Source of the DNA: Roseivirga sp.
Lineage (GTDB): Bacteria; Bacteroidota; Bacteroidia; Cytophagales; Cyclobacteriaceae
DNA length: 64,000 nucleotides
NCBI GenBank assembly: GCA_021404565.1
Contig: JAAWWF010000011.1
Coordinates: forward strand, 62,001-126,000
Direction: 5' to 3'
Part shown: in pieces, positions 32,623 to 39,992 of the stretch
How the letters are laid out: every line of letters starts with the position of its first letter
Position numbering within the stretch: the stretch's first letter is position 1
Made by a program: the position numbers and the translations under genes
Notes under the pieces: model-generated
Databases searched by the model: none
What the model was told of the DNA's origin: nothing
The model's input: only the letters and a program-made list of their open reading frames with translations

Positions 32623-33177
32623 ATGATGCGACCGCTGGTTGTCATATTGTTTTTTCAATTGATATTCTTTTGGAGTTCTGGCCAGACGCTCGATTTAGCG
32701 ATCACCAAAGGGTCTGACCTTGTCTTTACTTTCAATACTATACGCTCTTATACCACTGGAGCTGTTCTCGGAAATGCTTCTGAAGTCACCGTAGAGTCCA
32801 CTGTGGAATGGGACCTTTATATTGGTACTGAAACCATCGTTCCCGGCTTTTGGGACCTGATCCAGTCATACTCCGATGCAGGTGATGATAATGTTCCTGT
32901 AGGTATAATGGAGGTTAGGGCCAATAGCCCTGGTCTTACTTCTCAGGAAGCTACCTTTTTTCAATTGCAGGATATCGGAACCCCTGTCTTTCTGATAGGC
33001 TCAAATGGTAACGATCCTACTACGGGTACAGGTATTGGTACCAATGACCCTGGTGATGGCACTGCCGACCCTTTCACTCATAGATTCAGAATCAGTTATA
33101 AACTATCTCCCGGTTTTACTTATTCACCTGGTATTTACACCATGACTGTTCTCTTCACAATCGCTGAAGATTTATAG
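32623..33177 (+). CDS. Fibre-subunit-like exported protein 2
   Basis: A 184-residue protein starting at ATG 32623 (a second ATG follows at once). A signal peptide (VVILFFQLIFFWSSGQ) precedes a beta-rich Cys-free domain. It is a paralog of the preceding gene: DLAITKGSDLVFTFNTIRSY, ASEVTVESTVEWDLYIG, QSYSDAGDD, HRFRISYKLSPG, and the C-terminal strand GIYTMTVLFTIAEDL. The order and spacing match, while loops differ. Lying after the attenuator-like hairpin, it may be a minor or tip subunit. No family other than the DUF4402-like pattern is recognised. Confidence 0.68.
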   Translation: MMRPLVVILFFQLIFFWSSGQTLDLAITKGSDLVFTFNTIRSYTTGAVLGNASEVTVESTVEWDLYIGTETIVPGFWDLIQSYSDAGDDNVPVGIMEVRANSPGLTSQEATFFQLQDIGTPVFLIGSNGNDPTTGTGIGTNDPGDGTADPFTHRFRISYKLSPGFTYSPGIYTMTVLFTIAEDL

Positions 33178-33235
33178 TATCTCACTTCTTCTCATTTCGG
33201 TTAAACTTTATATTCGCAGATAAAGCTGTGAACAT

Positions 33236-34288
33236 ATGAGTATTAACGTATCCCTACTTAAGAGTATTTGTGAAATAGCCGGTGCTCCGGGCTTTGAAAA
33301 ACGCATTCGCGATTTGGTTATTAAAGAGGTTGCACCTCTGGTGGATGAACTGAGCGTGGATAATATGGGCAATGTCATCACAGTAAAAAAGGGCCAGAAC
33401 AATCCCGATAGTAAGAAGGCCATGGTGGCAGCACATATGGATGAAATTGGTTTTATCGTTACCCACATTGACGACAATGGTTTTGTGCGTTTCCATACGC
33501 TGGGTGGTTTCGATCCTAAGACACTTACCGCCCAAAGGGTGATTATTCATGGCAGGGAAGATGTAGTAGGGGTAATGGGGAGCAAGCCCATTCACGTCAT
33601 GTCTCCTGAAGAGCGCAACAAGGTTGCCAAACTCTCGGATTACTTCATCGATTTAGGCATGGGTAAAGAGGAGGTAGAAAAGCTTGTCTCCATTGGTGAC
33701 CCGATTACCCGTGAGCGTGAGCTGATTGAAATGGGTGACTGTGTAAACTGCAAATCGATAGACAATCGAGTATCTGTATTTATCCTGATAGAAACACTGC
33801 GCAACCTCAAAAATGCCCCCTACGATGTTTATGGAGTGTTTACCGTTCAGGAGGAGGTAGGACTTAGAGGAGCAAATGTATCGGCTCATACCATCAATCC
33901 TGATTTTGGTTTTGGTCTGGATACGACTATCGCTTTTGATTTGCCTGGCGCTCAACCTCATGAAAAAGTGACTTCGCTGGGTGAGGGCACAGCTATTAAA
34001 ATTATGGATGCCTCTACGATCTGTGACTATCGAATGGTAGCCTTTATGAAGCAAATAGCTGGTGATAAGGAGATTACGTGGCAGCCAGAGATTCTGACTG
34101 CTGGTGGTACCGATACTGCCGGTGTGCAACGTATGGGTAAAAACGGAGCTATTTCAGGAGCTGTGAGTATTCCTACCCGACACCTGCACCAGGTGATAGA
34201 AATGGCGCATAAAGATGATATTCAGGCTTCGATCGATTTATTGCAGGCCTGTCTGGAAAACCTCGATACCTACGACTGGAATCACTAA
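33236..34288 (+). CDS. M42-family metallo-aminopeptidase
   Basis: A 350-residue cytoplasmic dinuclear metallo-peptidase of the glutamyl-aminopeptidase/FrvX type that trims N-terminal residues from peptides. Metal and catalytic residues are visible: His67 and Asp69 in MVAAHMDEIGF, Asp in SIDNRVSVF, the catalytic Glu pair in VFTVQEEVGLRGA, Asp in GFGLDTTIA, and His in PTRHLHQVIE. The length equals the family norm (about 340-360). The proteins form tetrahedral dodecamers. TATATTCG 14 bp before the start is a likely -7 element. The IS4-type element is inserted only 17 bp after its stop. Confidence 0.93.
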   Translation: MSINVSLLKSICEIAGAPGFEKRIRDLVIKEVAPLVDELSVDNMGNVITVKKGQNNPDSKKAMVAAHMDEIGFIVTHIDDNGFVRFHTLGGFDPKTLTAQRVIIHGREDVVGVMGSKPIHVMSPEERNKVAKLSDYFIDLGMGKEEVEKLVSIGDPITRERELIEMGDCVNCKSIDNRVSVFILIETLRNLKNAPYDVYGVFTVQEEVGLRGANVSAHTINPDFGFGLDTTIAFDLPGAQPHEKVTSLGEGTAIKIMDASTICDYRMVAFMKQIAGDKEITWQPEILTAGGTDTAGVQRMGKNGAISGAVSIPTRHLHQVIEMAHKDDIQASIDLLQACLENLDTYDWNH

Positions 34289-34305
34289 TGTGGTGATTGG
34301 TAGAT

Positions 34306-35716
34306 CACTGTTGTCCGGTAAACTATGAAAAAAGTTTTAGATAGCCTCAAAGGAGTCATAGGGTATTGATTTTCATATTTTTCAGATTTTGGAGCCCTAT
34401 CTCTAGTTTGGATTGAATAGCCTGAGTTGCTGTTGTTTATCTCTTGTTTGAGACTGAAGAAGTGCTCTGTCAGGGTTTTCTAAGAATTCTGTCAAGGAGA
34501 TATATGTGAATAAGTGCTGTCTGATGAAGCTGGCCAAGTTAGAGAAGGCCCAGTTCTTTCCATTCCTGAGTTTCTTGTCTTTTATTACTTGACTAATAGA
34601 TCGGCAATCAATGATGACCAGATTTGAATTTTGATTGCGTTAGGGTTGTCTCCTAGAAAATACTTAAGAGGGAAGCTTGTTTTGAGCCTTTTGAACATCA
34701 ACTCAATCTGCCACCTTTGTTGGTAGATTTGTGCTATTTGTAGTGTTTCAAAGTCAAAGTTATTGGTTAAAAACTCAAACTTACGCTTGCTTTGCGGGTC
34801 TGTATAGCCGATTAGTCTTACCTGCTGAATTATGGTGGTTTTATTACTGGCTCTTCCCATTTTAATTCTGGAATCATGGAAAACTCCCTGCTTTTGCTCT
34901 TCTTCACTCAAAGGGAACGACTGTAGCGTTTCATAACGAGTATTCTGTCTCATTCTGGTTACCCAGGTTATAGCATGTTGAGTCCACTTTTCCTGTACCC
35001 TACTACTGGCATAAGCCTTATCCATAACGATCACCGAGCCTGGAGGCAACTGAATTTGATCCATGAATACCTGATCATTTCTTCTGGCTTCACTCAAACG
35101 AACAAAGACAGGTGTATCTTCTTTTGCCTTTAATAAGACATGCGCTTTTGCCCCACCTTTCTTACGACCATTACTACCATAATCACCGGCTCCTTTCATT
35201 ACATTGGAAAACAACGAAACGGTAGTAGAGTCCACAATAAATAGTCTGTCTTCTAGTTTTGATGCCTGACGGCTGTCCGGTAAAAATGGGTAGTAAAGCT
35301 TGACTAACTCATGAAACAGAGTACCAAAGAATGATTCATGCCTACGCTTGTTTGCATCTGATATAGTGCTCCTACGAGGAGTACAGGTTAAACCTAAATG
35401 AGATAAACGATTAGAACTTGCCTGGATACCTGTGGTCAATTCTCTCAAAGAACTGCACTTTGAAAAGCTACAATAAAGCATTGAAACCAAATGATCGAAG
35501 GACTTAAACTTCTTTACATAACGGTCACTATTCTCAGCTTTAGATATCCTATCAACTAATGAACGAGGAATCAATTTGATCACTTGATTTAGAAGCGGCT
35601 GTCCGGTAAAAAAAGTACTTTTGCTCATGGTATATTTCTTGTGTGGTAACTTTAAATATACCAGAGGCGGCCTATCTTTTTGAACAGCCGCCTCTAACTT
35701 TTACCGGACAACAGTG
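34306..35716 (-). mobile_element. IS4-family insertion sequence, 1,411 bp
   Basis: Both ends carry the 17-bp terminal inverted repeat CACTGTTGTCCGGTAAA (34306-34322) and its complement (35700-35716). The element is flanked by a perfect 10-bp direct repeat ATTGGTAGAT (34296-34305 and 35717-35726), the length expected from IS4-family transposition. It contains one transposase frame on the minus strand. The intact ends and target duplication show recent insertion. It sits between the M42 peptidase and crcB genes and disrupts neither. Confidence 0.95.
34403..35628 (-). pseudogene. IS4-family transposase with a C-terminal frameshift
   Basis: The main frame (35628 to 34585, 347 residues) has the IS4 DDE core: Asp in LFIVDSTTVSLFS, Asp in VIVMDKAYASS, and the Y-(2)-R-(3)-E-(6)-K signature in YQQRWQIELMFKRLK. 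It stops early after LIADLLVK. A shift of -1 continues the protein for about 60 residues with QVIKDKKLRNGKNW, FSNLASFIRQHLFTYISL and TEFLENP before a stop at 34403, restoring a normal length of about 400. No slippery heptamer is seen at the junction, so a one-base loss is more likely than programmed frameshifting. The element is probably no longer autonomous, unless this is a sequencing error. Confidence 0.85.
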
Positions 35717-35756
35717 ATTGGTAGATTAGCCAATTGGCGGGGTACTCGCTGATTAC

Positions 35757-36131
35757 TCAGCCTTTGGTCAGTTTGTAGCCGAGATATGCAAGTCCCAGGC
35801 CAACAGTTACACTTAAGCCCACATACAAAAGTGTCTGCAAAGGCTTTTGTTGGAAAAGCATAAGGTTTGCCTCATGGGCAAAGGTCGAAAAGGTGGTGAA
35901 GCTACCACAGAAACCAGCTACCAGAAAGAGCTGAAGCTGTGGATTGATGAGTTTTTGTGTGTCGATCCAGCCCATTAACAGACCTATTAAGAGGCAACCG
36001 ATCATGTTCACTGTAAAAGTGCCGTAAGGTGAGAAATTAGGGTAGGCTTTATGTAGGTTGGTAGAAATGAGGTAACGCAATACGCTGCCAATAGCCCCTC
36101 CGGCCGCTACAAATAGCAGGTTCCTGATCAT
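35757..36131 (-). CDS. crcB: CrcB/Fluc fluoride channel
   Basis: A 124-residue membrane protein with four transmembrane helices that forms a dual-topology dimer passing fluoride out of the cell. Signatures: GGAIGSVLRYLIS, GTFTVNMIGCLLIGLLMG (the conserved Asn on TM2), and VAGFCGSFTTFSTFAHE (the Phe-box and Thr/Ser track of TM3). Length matches the family. Its stop is 41 bp from the right end of the insertion element, and it overlaps the next upstream gene by one base, so the two are probably co-transcribed. No fluoride riboswitch could be recognised. Confidence 0.93.
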   Translation of the reverse strand: MIRNLLFVAAGGAIGSVLRYLISTNLHKAYPNFSPYGTFTVNMIGCLLIGLLMGWIDTQKLINPQLQLFLVAGFCGSFTTFSTFAHEANLMLFQQKPLQTLLYVGLSVTVGLGLAYLGYKLTKG

Positions 36132-36595
36132 CAGTCTTTTACCTCCTTCTTGGGCGCTTTGCGTTTAATGTATTTATATACTTTATCGTACTCGCTGTTT
36201 TCCTGGTTGGATATTTTGACAAAGCCTTTATTGACAAACACCAGCTTTAGTTGCTTGTATTCTGTTTTTTTTGCGTCCTTTTTCTTGCTGGTGTCAATCA
36301 CTATCTCTTGCCATGCACCCAGGCTTTTGATGTCCTGTACACTCTTATAGAATCGGAAGGGATAATAAATATGTACCTGATCGTGACTTATCTTCAGCAC
36401 CTTGTAATTGAAAATTAATTTGTGGAGCAGCAGTGTGGCACTGATGAGCAGAATCACTGCCACAATGTATCGCCAGATAGCTACCTCTTCCATCGTGAGG
36501 ATTTGCTTCCAGAAGTATACGAGCCCCACAAGGATAACCATGGTAAAAATACCCAGAGAGAATATGGTCTGCCTTTTAGGTCTGGAAATGATCAT
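36131..36595 (-). CDS. Small membrane protein with a PH-like domain
   Basis: A 154-residue protein with two transmembrane helices (IFSLGIFTMVILVGLVYFW and IVAVILLISATLLLHKLIF) followed by a cytoplasmic beta-rich part (KVLKISHDQVHIYYPFRFY, YKQLKLVFVNKGFVKIS) and a Lys-rich tail. The layout resembles bacterial PH-domain membrane proteins of unknown function. It lies directly between acpH-like and crcB genes on the same strand with nearly no spacing, indicating a three-gene unit. No role is evident. Confidence 0.65.
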   Translation of the reverse strand: MIISRPKRQTIFSLGIFTMVILVGLVYFWKQILTMEEVAIWRYIVAVILLISATLLLHKLIFNYKVLKISHDQVHIYYPFRFYKSVQDIKSLGAWQEIVIDTSKKKDAKKTEYKQLKLVFVNKGFVKISNQENSEYDKVYKYIKRKAPKKEVKD

Positions 36596-36598
36596 AGT

Positions 36599-37192
36599 TC
36601 ACGAAGTAATTAAATCTTCTCGGAATTGCGAAACATGCATTTCCAATTCTGTAAAAAAGGCTCTGAACTCAGCCTGAAAGTCATCATAATGCGTAGTGAG
36701 CTCCTGGATAGATTCATTCATTTTTGAGTCATAACGGGTCCTGCGGGTCATGCCCGAAAGGGCCCTGTGCAAACCTTCCATTTTGCCATAACCGGCCAGC
36801 CAGTTGCCCCTAACCATATAGGGCAGCATTTGTTGAGCCCTTTCCGGCATTTGCGGTAGAAAATCCATGAGATTTTCGTAGTGACGTTCGGTGAAACTGA
36901 GCAGGGGCTCCTGGTGGTAATCAGCAAAATTCTTTGATAGAAAGTGATCGTAAAACATATCAATGATCACACCGGAATAGTGCCGGTACTTATCTCTCAG
37001 GCGATCTTTGCTTTGGCTCACTATCTCATGGGTATCGGTATAGCGATCAATTTCTCTATGCAGTATCACTCCCTTTGATACCATCAGAGGGTATTCCAGG
37101 TGCTTTTTCCCTTTTACGAAGTCTCCCAGAAAATTGCCTATGGCAAGCTCTGCGTTATCCCCTGATAAGTAAAGGTGTGCTAGAAAATTAAT
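36599..37192 (-). CDS. acpH: Acyl-carrier-protein phosphodiesterase, apparent ATT start
   Basis: A 197-residue AcpH-family protein that removes the phosphopantetheine arm from holo-ACP. Family motifs run from the first residue: NFLAHLYLSGDNAELAIGNF, GDFVKGKKHLEYP, GVILHREIDRYTDTH, SGVIIDMFYDHFLS, and MVRGNWLAGYGKMEGL. The metal/HD-type residues (H in FLAHLYLS, HREID, DMFYDHF) are present. At the position of the usual initiator Met the codon is ATT (37192-37190); no ATG, GTG or TTG is in frame upstream before a stop. The first ATG, at 37084, would delete the conserved N-terminal 36 residues. Either ATT is used, or a point mutation has damaged the gene. Confidence 0.85.
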   Translation of the reverse strand: MNFLAHLYLSGDNAELAIGNFLGDFVKGKKHLEYPLMVSKGVILHREIDRYTDTHEIVSQSKDRLRDKYRHYSGVIIDMFYDHFLSKNFADYHQEPLLSFTERHYENLMDFLPQMPERAQQMLPYMVRGNWLAGYGKMEGLHRALSGMTRRTRYDSKMNESIQELTTHYDDFQAEFRAFFTELEMHVSQFREDLITS

Positions 37193-37239
37193 ATCTGATC
37201 GCTTTCTCTCAAGGTAGTCAGTTGAGAGGCTAATGCCAA

Positions 37240-39849
37240 TTAGTTACGGCTGAAGATTTTTTTCACGTTCAGGTAGTCGACAAAATAGACGAACCTGATG
37301 GTGAAGGTGTCAAAGTTGGGAGAACTGAACGTATCTCCGAAGTTCGAAAAAAAGTTGAGGTCGGTGTTTTTGTCATCCGTGCCGATGCTCCTTTTCCATA
37401 CAACCCTGATTTCAGAGCCGGGTGATATCTGCCAGTTGTACTCCATGTCTATGTTAAACGAGTTAAAATTTCGGTCGTGGATTTTTTCACCCGTATCACC
37501 ATCTATTCCGGTATAGTCTATGTCTACGAGCTCACTTTGATCTGTCAACTCCCAGAATTTCTGATACTCCACTCGACTCCAGTAGTGCCTGACTCTCAGT
37601 GTCAGCCCCATTCGGTTTGTGAAGATGTAGCTGCCCTCCAGCGTATTGGTGAGGTCCTTTCTGTGTCGAGTGCCAAAAACGACAGCATCTAGTTCTCCTT
37701 CATCGGTGTAGAGTCGTCTGGCGTACCCTCGCTCGTTGTTTCTGTTAGATGTTTCTACATTGTGCGAAATTTCGAGCCTTTGTCCTACACGGATTCGGCC
37801 TTCAAACTCATAGGACCTGTCTTTCTGATTCCAATCGGGTCTTGCCGAACCTCGCAAGCGAGCCTCCAGCCTGAAAGGTTTACGACCATCTGTAAACAGG
37901 TTGATACTGTAGTTATGTCTTGATGGTCTTTTGAAAACATAGCCATCTACCCTGGATTCAAAAAAGTCACTAGAAGTTTTAGGGCTGATACCGAAATCTG
38001 CAAAGGCGAACCAGAAGTTTTTAAACTGCCCGTTGGCATTGAACCGAACGCTATAGTCTCCAAACTGCTGAGGTTTGTAGAGCTGGTTATGATTCATGTT
38101 GATGCGGAAACGATAATTGTTGAACCAGCCTTTAGGTCTGAACTGCTGATATTCCAGATTCATCTGGTTCTGGATATTATTGGGTCTTCGCTGGAAACCC
38201 AGCTCATTGTAGCTATACCTGTCTGATTCTACTCTGCGGCTAAGTCCATAGCGCCATTTGCCACTCACCTTGTTTAATGCAAGGCTGTACTGAAAACCGG
38301 TGGTGTTGATCCGGTTATATACAGGTTCGATGTCTTCATTTGATTCCAGAAAGGAAAAGAGTTGACTATAACCCACGGAGCCTCGTACGCGCCAGGTAAG
38401 GCTGGGGTCGTTAAGGGTGAAATTTACAGCTGTTACATTGGCATCGTCACTGTTTCTACCTCGTGTATAGGTTTTTCCGCCTGTACTCACTTCCCTGTTC
38501 CCGCCTCGGGTAATTGCATCATTGTTGCCTCTGAGTACGCTTGTGTTGGTCAGGGTGACACTGGAATTGTTTGCCAGGTTCTGATCAAGCACCAGCACAT
38601 TAAAATTCGTCATAGGGTCGGCTTCTATGGTCCTGGTTTCACCAGTTTCGTCATCCTCTACATCTACAATGGTTTTGTCGGTAATGGCATTAAAAAAGCC
38701 AATACCCAGACCTGAATTGGTTCTGCCGGTAATCTTGGAGGCATTGATCAGCTGGGCCGCCAGAGGGCGGGAGGTGATAGATTCGTTTTCATCAAGCAGA
38801 TTGGAGACGCTGGCTCGGGTACCACCGATTCTTCTGGAATAAAATAATCCTGCCTTGTTAAACAGTTGGACACCCTCTGTGAAAAATTGTCGGTTTTCAT
38901 CAAACCTCACTTCAAATGGGCTCAGGTTTAATACCTGGTTGTCTGACCTTACCCCGGAGAAATCGGGAATCAGGGTCATGTCGAGTGTAAATGCGTCATT
39001 AATTCCATACTTTACGTCCATGCCTCCATTGAGCTGAGGTGTGCCCAGTCCATCTGCTGTAGAACGACTAATGACCGTGGACATATAGGGATAAAAGAAC
39101 AATCGGGTGGGTGCTTTTACGTCTCTTATATTGGTAATTTGGCCTGCCTGATTAAGGAAGCCTGTAACAGAAGGGTCGATACCGCTCCAGTGATCTGTTT
39201 CGTTAATGACACGACTTGATCTCTCGAAATTGATCCCCCAGTCCTGTATAGCTGATGATTTAAAACGCAGTACGGCATAGGGTACCTTCATTTCTACCGT
39301 CCAGTGGTCGTCATACACCTGGGTGTTTGAGAGCCATACAGCATTCCAGTTACTGTCGCCCCGTCCACGACCTCCGCCACCTCCTGCATATAATACATCT
39401 CGCTGAACACCTGCGGAAGTCACAAACAGACCAACGCCATTAAGACCAGCATTATAGGGGTCGATGATTACACCAAAATAGTCGGCATTGCCTCCCTCAT
39501 CTCTGTTCGTGAGTAGGTTGAAAAGGTCTTCTTTTTTCTCGTAAAGCTTGGCGGCTATGTAGAGGGCTTCGTCATCGTAACGAAACCATACTTCTGTGCG
39601 CTTCGAAGCCGATGTTCCCGGCTGGGGCCTGCGCTGAACAAAATCCTGGATGGGAGAGCTGGTTTGCCAGTCGGCTTCATCCAGTATTCCGTCAATTTTG
39701 AACTTGGTAGAAGTACGTTCAGCCTCAAAAGACTTTCGGTCAAACTGTGCGTAGCTCTGAAAAAGAAGGCCTAGAGAAAATGCTGTTAGTAAAAGTAGTT
39801 TTCTCAATGCCTTTGTTGTTATTGATTTCGAAATCACAAAAGTGTGCAT
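37240..39849 (-). CDS. DUF5916 outer-membrane protein with CBM9-like domain, copy 1
   Basis: An 869-residue exported protein (signal peptide around LLLTAFSLGLLFQSYAQ). The N-terminal part (about 35-220) is a CBM9-like sugar-binding domain (KFKIDGILDEADWQTSSPIQ, EVWFRYDDEALYIAAKLYE, WTVEMKVPYAVLRFKS). From about 240 on it is DUF5916: KYGINDAFTLDMTLIPDFSG, DNQVLNLSPFEVRFDENRQF, FYSRRIGGT, then many barrel strands to the end (TFTIRFVYFVDYLNVKKIF), ending with basic residues. Such proteins are widespread in Bacteroidota and thought to be outer-membrane barrels of unknown purpose. It is one of two tandem copies; the next gene upstream is the paralog, 143 bp away. Confidence 0.88.
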   Translation of the reverse strand: MHTFVISKSITTKALRKLLLLTAFSLGLLFQSYAQFDRKSFEAERTSTKFKIDGILDEADWQTSSPIQDFVQRRPQPGTSASKRTEVWFRYDDEALYIAAKLYEKKEDLFNLLTNRDEGGNADYFGVIIDPYNAGLNGVGLFVTSAGVQRDVLYAGGGGGRGRGDSNWNAVWLSNTQVYDDHWTVEMKVPYAVLRFKSSAIQDWGINFERSSRVINETDHWSGIDPSVTGFLNQAGQITNIRDVKAPTRLFFYPYMSTVISRSTADGLGTPQLNGGMDVKYGINDAFTLDMTLIPDFSGVRSDNQVLNLSPFEVRFDENRQFFTEGVQLFNKAGLFYSRRIGGTRASVSNLLDENESITSRPLAAQLINASKITGRTNSGLGIGFFNAITDKTIVDVEDDETGETRTIEADPMTNFNVLVLDQNLANNSSVTLTNTSVLRGNNDAITRGGNREVSTGGKTYTRGRNSDDANVTAVNFTLNDPSLTWRVRGSVGYSQLFSFLESNEDIEPVYNRINTTGFQYSLALNKVSGKWRYGLSRRVESDRYSYNELGFQRRPNNIQNQMNLEYQQFRPKGWFNNYRFRINMNHNQLYKPQQFGDYSVRFNANGQFKNFWFAFADFGISPKTSSDFFESRVDGYVFKRPSRHNYSINLFTDGRKPFRLEARLRGSARPDWNQKDRSYEFEGRIRVGQRLEISHNVETSNRNNERGYARRLYTDEGELDAVVFGTRHRKDLTNTLEGSYIFTNRMGLTLRVRHYWSRVEYQKFWELTDQSELVDIDYTGIDGDTGEKIHDRNFNSFNIDMEYNWQISPGSEIRVVWKRSIGTDDKNTDLNFFSNFGDTFSSPNFDTFTIRFVYFVDYLNVKKIFSRN

Positions 39850-39896
39850 TGTTGAACACTATCACGAAGAATAATGGTTGCAAGGCTTACTTTTTC

Positions 39897-39914
39897 TGAT
39901 GAATGGTTACCGTT
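39897..39914. promoter_or_regulatory. GGTTACC motif, site 2
   Basis: TGATGAATGGTTACCGTT, 47 bp before the start of the first DUF5916 gene. It matches the motif 64 bp before the second DUF5916 gene at 17 of 18 bases; the regions around differ, so selection on the motif or recent duplication explains it. Confidence 0.5.
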
Positions 39915-39992
39915 GACAGAAGCGCTTGTGATATGGCTTTTGTTTAGCTGAAACTTCAGATAATTCTATGTTTTGCGGAAGGGACGTTTGTA

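Noticed and set aside
34580-34610. Programmed -1 frameshifting in the transposase
   Set aside because: No slippery heptamer or clear downstream stem could be found at the junction; simple base loss explains the data, though it cannot be excluded.
35757-36131. Fluoride riboswitch for crcB
   Set aside because: The gene overlaps its upstream neighbour by one base, leaving no room for an aptamer, and none was recognised upstream of the three-gene unit.
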